A stretch of DNA of 23,753 bases from GCA-2686765 sp036012725 (lineage in GTDB: Bacteria > Pseudomonadota > Alphaproteobacteria > Rhodospirillales > 2-02-FULL-58-16), in contig DASCPW010000034.1 of NCBI GenBank assembly GCA_036012725.1, positions 1 to 23,753 of the forward strand, read 5' to 3'. How positions within the stretch are numbered: position 1 is the first letter of the stretch; each line of letters opens with the position of its first letter. A program made the translations under genes and the position numbers. Shown piece by piece: positions 6,983 to 14,629 of the stretch. The notes below the pieces were generated by a model that ran no database searches, had not been told where the DNA came from, and saw only the letters and a program-made list of their open reading frames with translations.

Positions 6983-8011
6983 ATGCCAGGAAGCAAGAAC
7001 AAGCGAACCGGAAGCGCCGCCGCTTCGGGCGGACAGCCATCCGAGGCCGGACTTTTGGAGATGCTGGCGAAGATGCATTTGTTGCGGGCCTTCGACCAAA
7101 AAGTCGGCGAGCGCTGCAAGCGCGGGGAAATTCCCGGCCTGATCCATCTAGGGATTGGCGAGGAAGCGGTGGCGGTCGGTGTCTGCCGGGCGATCCGGCC
7201 CGAGGACAAGATCACCAGCACCCATCGGGCGCATGGCCATTTCCTGGCCAAGGGCGGTTCCCCCAAGGCGCTTATGGCCGAGCTTTATGGCAAGCAAGCC
7301 GGTTGCTGCCGGGGCAAGGGCGGGGCCATGCATCTGGTTGATCTGAAAATTGGCTTTCTAGGCGCTAATGGGGTGGTCGGGGCCGGCCTTCCCCTCGCCG
7401 TCGGAGCGGCCCTGGGGGCTAGGATAAAAGGCGAGAACTGGGTCGTGGCTTGTTTCTTCGGCGATGGCGCTAACAACGAGGGATCTTTTCATGAATCCCT
7501 CAATCTCGCCGCGATATGGAACCTGCCGGTGGTTTTCCTCTGCGAGAACAACCAGTACGGCATCTCGCAAAGCATTTCGACCCAGCAGAAGGTCGCCAAC
7601 GTGGCCGACCGGGCCGCCGCCTATGGAATGCCCTCGCAAATCACCGACGGCAACGACGTGCTGGCTGTCTTCGAGACGGTTGCCAAAGCCGCCGATAGGG
7701 CGCGCCAGGGCAAGGGCCCGACCCTGGTCGAGTGCAAAACCTACCGTGTTTCAGAGCACTATGAAGGGGATCAGGGCGCGTACCGGGACCCCGATGAGGT
7801 CGCTGCCTGGCTTCAAAACGATCCGATCCAGCGCCTGGAGGCTTTGCTCTTGGAGCGGGCCGTCCTTTCGCCGGTCGAGTTGGAGCGCCTGCCACGAGAC
7901 GCCGAGGCTATGGTCAACGATGCCGTGGCTTTTGCCGCCAGCGCCCCCTATCCGGCGCCGGACAAGGCCGAAAGGCATGTTTTCGCGGCTGGAAAAAGGG
8001 CCGCGTCATGA
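6983..8011 (+). CDS. Thiamine-diphosphate 2-oxoacid/acetoin dehydrogenase E1 alpha (first pair)
   Basis: The 342-residue E1 alpha subunit binds thiamine diphosphate and magnesium and, with the beta subunit, decarboxylates a 2-oxoacid or cleaves acetoin before passing the product to a lipoyl E2. Conserved features are THRAHG (80-85), GKGGAMH (111-117) and the cofactor motif GDGANN (160-165) ending in ENN (188-190). Overall wording resembles AcoA of acetoin dehydrogenases as well as PdhA, so the substrate is open. No Shine-Dalgarno is seen before ATG 6983. It overlaps the beta gene by ATGA and is first in a four-gene run divergent from the DeoR regulator. No E2 or E3 gene follows. Confidence 0.92.
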   Translation: MPGSKNKRTGSAAASGGQPSEAGLLEMLAKMHLLRAFDQKVGERCKRGEIPGLIHLGIGEEAVAVGVCRAIRPEDKITSTHRAHGHFLAKGGSPKALMAELYGKQAGCCRGKGGAMHLVDLKIGFLGANGVVGAGLPLAVGAALGARIKGENWVVACFFGDGANNEGSFHESLNLAAIWNLPVVFLCENNQYGISQSISTQQKVANVADRAAAYGMPSQITDGNDVLAVFETVAKAADRARQGKGPTLVECKTYRVSEHYEGDQGAYRDPDEVAAWLQNDPIQRLEALLLERAVLSPVELERLPRDAEAMVNDAVAFAASAPYPAPDKAERHVFAAGKRAAS

Positions 8012-9012
8012 CCGTCATGACTTACGCCGAGGCCCTCAACGAGGCCCAGCGCATTGCCATGAATGACGACCCCAATGTATTCGCCATCGGCCAGGATATA
8101 GGGTCTTACGGCGGTTATTACGGGGTCACCGCCGGTTTGCTGGATACATTCGGCAAGGCAAGGGTCATGGACACGCCAATCTCGGAAATCGCCATTACCG
8201 GAGCCAGCGTTGGCGCCGCCCTGGTCGGCGCCCGGCCGATCCTGGAAGTCGGTTTCGTGGATTTTGTCGGAACCTGCTGGGATCAAATATTCAACCAGGC
8301 CGCCAAATTTTCCTACATGTCCGGCGGCCGGGCGCGCGTGCCGATGGTGATCCGCATGGCCTGCGGCGCCGGCCTCGCCTATGGGGTCCATCATTCCCAA
8401 AGCCTGGAAGCCTGGTTCACGCACATACCTGGTCTGAAGGTGGTCATGCCATCGACCGCCGACGACGCCAAGGGGCTCTTGCTCAGCGCCATTGATGACG
8501 ACAACCCGGTGATCTTTTTGGAACATAAATTCCTTTACGCCGAAAAAGGCGACGTAGCGGACGGAGCGCAACGTATCCCCATCGGCAGGGCCGCTGTCGC
8601 GCGCCAGGGCCGGGACGTGACCATCATCGCCTGGTCGCGGGCCGTGCATTGGGCGCTCGCCGCCGCCGAGGAGCTTGCTGGCGAGAGGATTGATTGTCAT
8701 GTACTGGACCTGCGCACCCTGGCCCCCCTTGACGAAGCGGCTGTCTTGCGGGCCGTCGAGAAGACCGGCCGTGTCGTTGTTTGCCACGAGGCCTGTCTGA
8801 CCGGCGGATTCGGTGCCGAGGTCATCGCCAGGGTGACGGAAAAGGTCTTCGACAGTTTGGAAGCGCCGCCGGTTCGCATCGCGGCGCCTGACATTCCGGT
8901 TCCGAGCAGCCGCCCCCTTGAAAATGAATACCTGCGCCCTGAAAGGCGGCTGGCCGACGCGGTCAGAAACCTGGTCGCCGTCAGCCACCGAACGGCCAGA
9001 CAGAGGAAATAA
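8008..9012 (+). CDS. Thiamine-diphosphate 2-oxoacid/acetoin dehydrogenase E1 beta (first pair)
   Basis: The 334-residue transketolase-like beta subunit pairs with the alpha subunit just upstream, with which it shares an ATGA overlap. The Glu that activates the thiamine ring is E60 in DTPISEIAITG. The conserved active-site His is H129 in GVHHSQSLEAW, followed by the usual HIPGLKVVMPS. The C-terminal domain has the normal DLRTLAPLD and HEACLTGGFG segments. All expected catalytic residues are present, so this pair looks functional. The substrate could be acetoin, pyruvate or another 2-oxoacid; nothing here decides. An ATG three codons in is an alternative start. Confidence 0.92.
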   Translation: MTVMTYAEALNEAQRIAMNDDPNVFAIGQDIGSYGGYYGVTAGLLDTFGKARVMDTPISEIAITGASVGAALVGARPILEVGFVDFVGTCWDQIFNQAAKFSYMSGGRARVPMVIRMACGAGLAYGVHHSQSLEAWFTHIPGLKVVMPSTADDAKGLLLSAIDDDNPVIFLEHKFLYAEKGDVADGAQRIPIGRAAVARQGRDVTIIAWSRAVHWALAAAEELAGERIDCHVLDLRTLAPLDEAAVLRAVEKTGRVVVCHEACLTGGFGAEVIARVTEKVFDSLEAPPVRIAAPDIPVPSSRPLENEYLRPERRLADAVRNLVAVSHRTARQRK

Positions 9013-9016
9013 AGGA

Positions 9017-9976
9017 ATGCCCCTTAGCGTCAAGGACCTGAAGGAACTGTACCGGATCATGCTCCTTATCCGCCGGTTCGAGGAAACGGCCTTTGAAAAG
9101 GCATTACAGGGAGCCTACGCCAATTACCACGGCGGAATGGGCCAAGAGGCCAATCCCGCCGGCGTCTGTCATGGCCTTCGCCGCACCGATATGACGATGA
9201 TCACGCATCGCGGGCTGGGCGTTCCGATCGCCAGAGGGGTCAGCGTAAAAGACATTTTCGCCGGGCTTTACGCCAAGGAGCCGTCGCCGACGCGGGGCCG
9301 CATCCCTGTTTATCATATGGCCGAGCCCAGCCTTGGTGTTCTTGGCGGCACGTCCATGGTCGGCTCCGTCATTCCCCTCGCCGTCGGTTCGGCGCTGGCG
9401 ACCAGATTGGCAGGCCGGGACGACGTGACCATCTCGTTCTTTGGTGATGGGGCGGTGAACCGGGGCGATTTTCACGAAGGCGTCAACTTGGCTTGCGTCC
9501 GCAAGCTTCCCATTGTCTTTTTCTGCGAGAACAACTTCTACGCCAAGTCCACTCCCCTGGCCGCAACCACGGCTGGTGGCAGCATCGTCGCCCGGGCCAA
9601 GAGTTACGGCATTCCCGGCGAGCGCATCGATGGCAACGACGTGGTTGGTGTTCATGAGACGGTTCAGATAGCGATTGCGCGTGCGCGGACTGGCGAAGGG
9701 CCGACGCTGATCGAGTGCGAGACCTACCGTTGGACGCCCCATTCGACGGCGGGTGACAGGGAATTCGCCAGAACCGAGGAAGAACTGGCCCAATGGAAGG
9801 CCAAGTGCCCGGTCATGCGCCTGGAAAAGCGGCTCCTAAAAGAGCGGCACATGACCGAGGAAGAGATTCGCACCGTTGACGAAGGCATCAAACAGGAAGT
9901 CGCCGAGGCCGTCGCTTTTGCCGAGGCGGCACCGTACGCCCCGGCCGATGCGGCCTATGAAAATATTTATGCCTAA
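9017..9976 (+). CDS. Divergent thiamine-diphosphate E1 alpha subunit (second pair)
   Basis: A 319-residue E1 alpha paralogue, 4 nt after the previous stop. ATG 9017 follows AGAGGA (9002-9007); an earlier in-frame start at 8918 would lie inside the beta gene and is rejected. The cofactor motif is intact: GDGAVN (143-148) through ENN (171-173). Two other alpha signatures have changed. The RAHG of the first copy is HRGLG (64-68), losing a His, and GKGGAMH is replaced by TRGRIPVYH. The late loop reads YRWTPHSTAGD. It probably binds thiamine diphosphate but handles a different substrate or acceptor; that is inference from these substitutions. Confidence 0.88.
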   Translation: MPLSVKDLKELYRIMLLIRRFEETAFEKALQGAYANYHGGMGQEANPAGVCHGLRRTDMTMITHRGLGVPIARGVSVKDIFAGLYAKEPSPTRGRIPVYHMAEPSLGVLGGTSMVGSVIPLAVGSALATRLAGRDDVTISFFGDGAVNRGDFHEGVNLACVRKLPIVFFCENNFYAKSTPLAATTAGGSIVARAKSYGIPGERIDGNDVVGVHETVQIAIARARTGEGPTLIECETYRWTPHSTAGDREFARTEEELAQWKAKCPVMRLEKRLLKERHMTEEEIRTVDEGIKQEVAEAVAFAEAAPYAPADAAYENIYA

Positions 9977-9996
9977 TGCAAAGGAAGCGATCGGTT

Positions 9997-10974
9997 ATGC
10001 GTGAAATTACCTATAGGGAAGCCATAACCGAAGCCATGGCCGAGGAAATGCGCCGGGATTCCAAGGTGGTTATCATGGGCGAGGATGTTGGCGATTTCGG
10101 TGGCCTGACCGGAACCACCATCGGCCTGATCGTTGAATTCGGCTCCGATCGGGTCATGGATATGCCCATTTCGGAATGCGGTTTCGTCGGCGCCGCCGTC
10201 GGCGCCGCCTTGCAAGGAATCCGTCCTATTGTCGAGTTGGGCCTGGCCGACGTGATCCTGGTCGCCATGGATCAGGTCGTCAATACGGCGGCCAAAATGA
10301 ACTACTTTTACGATGGGCGTTCCTCGGTTCCGGCGGTTTTCAGGATCTGGACCGGTTTCCGGCGTAGCGGCGGCCCCCAGCAGTCACAGAGCAACGAGGC
10401 CATGTTCGCCCACGTGCCGGGCCTGAAGGTGGTCATGCCTTCCACGCCCCATGACGTGAAGGGGCTCCTTAAATCGGCCATTCGTGACAACAGCCCGGTC
10501 ATTTTTTGCGAGCCCAAGGGCGTCTATGCGGACAAGGGGCCCGTTCCTGAAGAAGATTATACCGTGCCGCTGGGCGAGGCCAAGGTCGCCCGCGAAGGCG
10601 ACGATATTAGCGTCATCGCGCTGGGCGCGATGGTTCCCAAGGCGCTGGCCGCCGCCGATGCCCTGGCGGGTGAAAGGGTGTCGGTGGAAGTGGTGGACCC
10701 ACGGACCCTACGCCCCCTTGACGGGGATGCGCTGATTGCTTCAGTCCGCAAGACCGGTCGGGCGGTGATCGTCCATGAAGCAAACACCTTCGGAGGTTTT
10801 GGCGGCGAGATCGTGGCGCTGCTCGCCGACAAGGCTTTCCATTCCTTGAGGGCGCCGATCAAACGTATCGGTGGCAAGGAGGCGCCCGTACCAGTCAGCC
10901 CGTCCATGGAAAGCGCTGTCGTTCCGGGCGAAAGCAATATTGTGGAAGCGCTCAGGGAGCTTATCGCGGCGTAA
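9997..10974 (+). CDS. Divergent thiamine-diphosphate E1 beta subunit (second pair)
   Basis: A 325-residue E1 beta paralogue, last gene of the run. ATG 9997 is preferred because a Shine-Dalgarno (AAAGGA, 9980-9985) precedes it and MREITYREAI is the usual family start. ATG 9976, overlapping the previous stop by 1 nt, would add seven residues. E60 (MDMPISECGFVG) is kept. The conserved His of the first copy (H129, HHSQS) is Gln here (Q129, QQSQS) at the identical residue number, while the following AHVPGLKVVMPS is unchanged. In PDH-type enzymes this His serves the active site and acyl transfer, so its loss suggests altered chemistry. The stop lies 14 nt from the convergent neighbour. Confidence 0.88.
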   Translation: MREITYREAITEAMAEEMRRDSKVVIMGEDVGDFGGLTGTTIGLIVEFGSDRVMDMPISECGFVGAAVGAALQGIRPIVELGLADVILVAMDQVVNTAAKMNYFYDGRSSVPAVFRIWTGFRRSGGPQQSQSNEAMFAHVPGLKVVMPSTPHDVKGLLKSAIRDNSPVIFCEPKGVYADKGPVPEEDYTVPLGEAKVAREGDDISVIALGAMVPKALAAADALAGERVSVEVVDPRTLRPLDGDALIASVRKTGRAVIVHEANTFGGFGGEIVALLADKAFHSLRAPIKRIGGKEAPVPVSPSMESAVVPGESNIVEALRELIAA

Positions 10975-10988
10975 GCACGCCCGAGGGA

Positions 10989-11627
10989 TCACACCGGCAT
11001 TGGTTTCGTGGCGGCATCGGCATCCTGCCAGTTCTTCAGCAGTCTCTGCACGATAATGCGGACAATAAACATTCCGAAGCGCGAGTTCTGGTAATAGAGT
11101 TGCACAATCGCTTCGTTCGACAAGGTATGAAGAACCCAATCCGTCTCGCAGACCGCCGTGCAGGTGCGGTGGTTGTCGGGGGTGAAGACGCCGATCTCGC
11201 CCAGCACGTCGCCTTCGCCGCAACGGGCACCGAGTTCCTCCAAGAGTACCGCCCCGGAATGGATGACGATCATCAGATCCGGCCGGTCGTTCTTGCGGAA
11301 AAGCACCGTTCCGGCTTTCGCCTGTTCCCGCTGCATGAACGGCAGCAACGGCTCCAGGCTGTTGTCTTGGCTGGAAGATTCGCGGATCTCCCTGACCAGG
11401 CGCATCATTTGGAATATTCTGATGGTGTTGAGCGGCAACAAGATGGCATGCGTGATCAAGGTCGGATAGCTAGGCGCCAGCAGGCCGAAAAAGAGGAAAG
11501 CGACGTTGCCGCCGATGGCACCCAGGCGTAGCGGGATCATGGTTTTGCGGAACATCCCCCAGATGGTAAGGGCACCGCCCGAAAAGCCGATTATGTTGAC
11601 CCAAGGCAGGTCAGTCAGATTGAGCAT
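10989..11627 (-). CDS. Membrane protein with C-terminal cyclic-nucleotide-binding domain
   Basis: A 212-residue protein with three probable membrane segments (about 8-26, 33-51, 54-72) and then a cNMP-binding beta-roll (about 92-205). In the latter, GEGDVLGEIGVF with HRTCTA resembles the phosphate-binding cassette (Gly-Glu then an Arg, R154). There is no DNA-binding helix-turn-helix, so it is not a CRP-type regulator. The LLPLNTIR segment ends the membrane part, a layout reminiscent of Popeye-like and related bacterial proteins. It probably senses cAMP or cGMP at the membrane; the effector is unknown. ATG 11627 is preceded by GGAAGGAG with very short spacing. The TTG at 11687 extends into non-coding sequence. 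Confidence 0.8.
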   Translation of the reverse strand: MLNLTDLPWVNIIGFSGGALTIWGMFRKTMIPLRLGAIGGNVAFLFFGLLAPSYPTLITHAILLPLNTIRIFQMMRLVREIRESSSQDNSLEPLLPFMQREQAKAGTVLFRKNDRPDLMIVIHSGAVLLEELGARCGEGDVLGEIGVFTPDNHRTCTAVCETDWVLHTLSNEAIVQLYYQNSRFGMFIVRIIVQRLLKNWQDADAATKPMPV

Positions 11628-11665
11628 GCTCCTTCCCCCCCTTTTGCTTGCAAGGCCCGACGTTT

Positions 11666-11693
11666 GCAACCTTTGCAATGTTGGCAACCTTTG
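11666..11693. repeat. Short direct repeat GCAACCTTTG
   Basis: Two exact 10-bp copies, at 11666-11675 and 11684-11693, lie 18 nt apart in the intergenic space upstream of both the cNMP-binding protein and tldD. This could be a regulator site or chance. Confidence 0.25.
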
Positions 11694-11716
11694 TGCCGGG
11701 GGTTTTGTTGAATTTT

Positions 11717-11733
11717 AAGGGGCTTTCCCCCTT
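11717..11733. other. Short hairpin in the tldD upstream region
   Basis: AAGGGG (11717-11722) and CCCCTT (11728-11733) pair perfectly around a 5-nt loop. It lies between divergent genes and lacks a proper U-tract, so a regulatory or processing role is as likely as termination. The rest of the 270-nt gap (11628-11897) shows no gene. Confidence 0.3.
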
Positions 11734-11897
11734 TAGAGCGGAGTGCGGCCGGGCACAAGCGGAGGCCAAGCGGGATCAACGTCAACAGCGCGGGAGATAT
11801 TTCCGCCGATTGTCCGGCATGGGGCTTTTTTTCAGGTTTCCTCTTGATCTCGTCCGTTCGGCATGCCTTGTTCATAGGTGAGCTTGACGAAAGACCC

Positions 11898-13331
11898 ATG
11901 ACCGACCTTGCCGCCACCGACGACCTATTTTTCAACCGCGCCGGCCTCGAACAGGGCGACGTCGAGACCATTGTCGAGAAGTCCCTGGCCAGCGCCGATG
12001 ACGGTGAACTTTATCTGGAATACTGCCAGTCCGAAGCGCTCGTCTACGATGATGGCCACCTGAAAAGCGCCAGTTTCAACACCACGCAAGGGTTCGGGCT
12101 ACGCGCCGTTTGCGGCGAGGCGATCGGCTATTCACATGCCTCGGAACTCTCCCTGGAAGCCATTCGCCGCGCTGGCGAGACCGTCAAGGCGGTCGGCAAG
12201 GGCTATGGCGGCGTCTTCGCTCAGCCCCCCTCCGGCACCAACCGGAGCCTCTATGCCGACACTAATCCGCTCGGTCTGGTCGGTCTCGAGGACAAGGTGA
12301 AATTGCTTGCCGGCGTGGATTCTTACGCCCGCGCCAAGGATGAGCGCGTCTGTCAGGTTTCGACATCGCTCATGGGTCAGTGGCAGGCGGTGCAGATTCT
12401 GCGTCCGGATGGTACCCGTGTCGGTGATATCCGGCCCCTGGTGCGTTTCAATGTCTCGGTGGTGGTGGAGAAGGACGGGCGTATGGAAATGGGCGGCCGC
12501 GGGGTCGGCGGGCGTGTTATTTACGAGCGCTATCTTCAATCCGAAACCTGGCGGGCCAATGTCGACGAGGCCCTGCGCCAGGCTTTGGTCAATCTCGAAT
12601 CGGTGCCGGCGCCGGCCGGTGAAGTGCCGGTTGTCCTTGGCCCCGGGTGGCCCGGCATCCTCCTTCACGAAGCCATCGGTCATGGCCTCGAAGGCGATTT
12701 CAACCGCAAGAAGACCTCCGCTTTTTGTGGGCTGATGGGAGAACGAATTGCCGCCGCCGGCGTCACCGTTGTCGACGATGGCACTATCGAAGACCGCCGC
12801 GGCTCGCTCGCCATCGACGATGAGGGAACATCTAGCCAGCATACCGTGCTAATCGAAGACGGCATCCTCAAGGGGTTTCTCCACGACCGCATGAACGCCC
12901 GTCTGATGGGCACCCTTTCCACCGGCAATGGCCGCCGGCAATCATTCGCCCACGCGCCGATTCCCAGAATGACCAATACCTACATGCTGGCCGGCGCGCA
13001 CGATCCGGAAGAGATTGTCGGTAGCGTCGATAAGGGTCTTTACGCGGTCAACTTCGGTGGCGGCCAGGTCGATATCACGTCTGGAAAATTCGTTTTCTCC
13101 TGCACCGAAGCCTATCTCATCGAGGACGGGAAAATAGGCCCTCCAGTCAAGGGAGCAACCCTGATCGGTAGTGGTCCCGAAGTACTGATCGGGGTTTCCA
13201 TGATCGGCACCAACATGGAATTGGACCCCGGCGTCGGAACCTGTGGCAAGGACGGTCAGGGTGTGCCGGTTGGCGTCGGCCAGCCGACGATCAAGGTCGA
13301 CAATCTGACTGTCGGCGGCACGGCGGTCTAA
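11898..13331 (+). CDS. tldD: Metalloprotease TldD
   Basis: The 477-residue TldD subunit of the TldD/TldE protease, which degrades or trims peptides such as microcin B17 precursor and the CcdA antitoxin in enteric bacteria. The zinc motif HEAIGH is at 257-262, followed by GLEGDF, as in the family. Downstream blocks IDDEGT, GFLHDRMNA, GNGRRQSF and PRMTNTYM are characteristic. The ending (MELDPGVGTCGKDGQ...VGQPTIKV) is the normal TldD C-terminus, so the gene is complete. ATG 11898 is chosen over an in-frame start at 11844 because homologues begin close to DDLFF. The tldE partner is not in the window. Confidence 0.93.
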   Translation: MTDLAATDDLFFNRAGLEQGDVETIVEKSLASADDGELYLEYCQSEALVYDDGHLKSASFNTTQGFGLRAVCGEAIGYSHASELSLEAIRRAGETVKAVGKGYGGVFAQPPSGTNRSLYADTNPLGLVGLEDKVKLLAGVDSYARAKDERVCQVSTSLMGQWQAVQILRPDGTRVGDIRPLVRFNVSVVVEKDGRMEMGGRGVGGRVIYERYLQSETWRANVDEALRQALVNLESVPAPAGEVPVVLGPGWPGILLHEAIGHGLEGDFNRKKTSAFCGLMGERIAAAGVTVVDDGTIEDRRGSLAIDDEGTSSQHTVLIEDGILKGFLHDRMNARLMGTLSTGNGRRQSFAHAPIPRMTNTYMLAGAHDPEEIVGSVDKGLYAVNFGGGQVDITSGKFVFSCTEAYLIEDGKIGPPVKGATLIGSGPEVLIGVSMIGTNMELDPGVGTCGKDGQGVPVGVGQPTIKVDNLTVGGTAV

Positions 13332-13350
13332 AAGGTGTTCCGGCGGGGGT

Positions 13351-14544
13351 TTATTCGTCCGGTCGGAAGGATTGGTGCAAGGATTTCTCCATCCATCGTT
13401 CGACGATGCCCGAAACCTCGGCGTCGACCACATCCGAGTACCCCAGGAAAGTCTTGATCGCCTTGATGATGACGTCGGGCTCGGAGTTTGATTGGGCGGC
13501 GAGAACCAATGACTCGCCAGCCGCGTGCATCAACTGATGGGGTCCTTCCAGACACATGTAGTCCGGTGAACCGCCGCCATGGCTTGTATCGCGATACCAT
13601 TGCCCCAACCGGCATCAGGCCGGGCTGTGGGATAGCTCCATTTCCGGCAATTGATCCCATTCGTCGGGTTTGGTCATCATCAGGATATAAACCAGGTCGA
13701 GGACTTTTCGGCGGTAGGAAATATGGTTGACCAAGGCGTCGTATAACAGGCCATAGGAAGAGACCGGCCAACGCCGCCGTTGTTTGCAAAGGGCGATAAA
13801 ATCGTCGCGGGGAACCGCCTCGCTGATCCAAAATCCCTGCGCTTTGTTGCAGCCGGAAGCCAAAAGGAATGCACAAATTACCCCGGTTTCGATGCCTTCG
13901 GCGACGGTTTTTATGGACAGTTCGCGGGCTAGGTAAAGGCTGGAGCGAACGATATGGGTATTCTTGGCATCCTCGGTCATCCGCCGGACCACTCCCTGGT
14001 CCAGCTTGAGGGCGGAAAAGGGCAATCGGCTTAGCATATCGGGGGACGAATAACCGGTGCCGTAGTCATCCATGACGATTTCAATGCCGAGCGCGACCAG
14101 ATCGAGCAAGCCCGTTCGAACCCGTTCGCTGGCATCGATAACGGTGGTTTCGATGATTTCTATTTGAAGGGTTCCCTGATCGATGCGCCGCCCATCGATA
14201 AAACTGCGCAACATTTTCACCAGATAAGGCGAGCGTAAATCGAGCGCCGAGATGTTGTAAGCAACCTGGATATCCGATTTGACCGTCCGCAGGGCTTCGA
14301 TATCCTCGATAAGCTTCGGCAGCATGACGGCGGTAATCTCGGTGATGAAACCGGAGCTTTCGGCCTGGGGCAGGAAATCACCGGGAGGAACTAATGTGCC
14401 GTCGGCCTTGAGCTAGCGCAACAGGGCCTCGCAGCCGACAATTTTACCGGTGAGAAAGGAAACTTTCGGCTGGTAGTGGAAGGTCAACTCTTCGGCAAGA
14501 AGGGCTTATTCTATTTCCTTGAGCTGGATGTCGGCGCCTTGCAT
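13351..14544 (-). pseudogene. EAL phosphodiesterase fused to CZB zinc-binding domain, three in-frame stops
   Basis: One uninterrupted frame of 398 codons from ATG 14544 carries a cyclic-di-GMP phosphodiesterase (EAL) domain and then a chemoreceptor zinc-binding (CZB) domain. It contains TAA at codon 13 (14506-14508), TAG at codon 44 (14413-14415) and TGA at codon 310 (13615-13617). EAL landmarks: HYQPK, EALLR, AYNIS, IEIIETT, MDDYGTGYSS, LKLDQGVV, TVAEGIET and GCNKAQGF, so the catalytic residues are kept. CZB ligands: His in VNHISYRR, Cys in CRLGQWY, and HxxxH in GPHQLMH. TAG replaces the usual Trp after EALLR, and TGA falls one codon before the Cys ligand. The longest piece (ATG 14325 to 13615) lacks the EAL Glu and half of CZB. 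The frame is otherwise intact, so inactivation looks recent. Confidence 0.82.
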
Positions 14545-14629
14545 GTCGTGTGTAGGACCTGAAGGGGTTGGTTTAGGTGAAAATTCAAGTAGACACAATT
14601 ACATAACTTTTTATCATCGATCCTGGGTA

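Noticed and set aside
7948..9060. Minus-strand open frame of 370 codons across the first E1 beta gene
   Set aside because: Antisense to a gene with intact catalytic motifs; its own product has no recognisable family and low-complexity composition.
13615..13617. TGA in the EAL-CZB frame as a selenocysteine codon
   Set aside because: The same frame also has TAA and TAG, no SECIS-like hairpin was noticed, and CZB does not use selenocysteine. Pseudogene is simpler.
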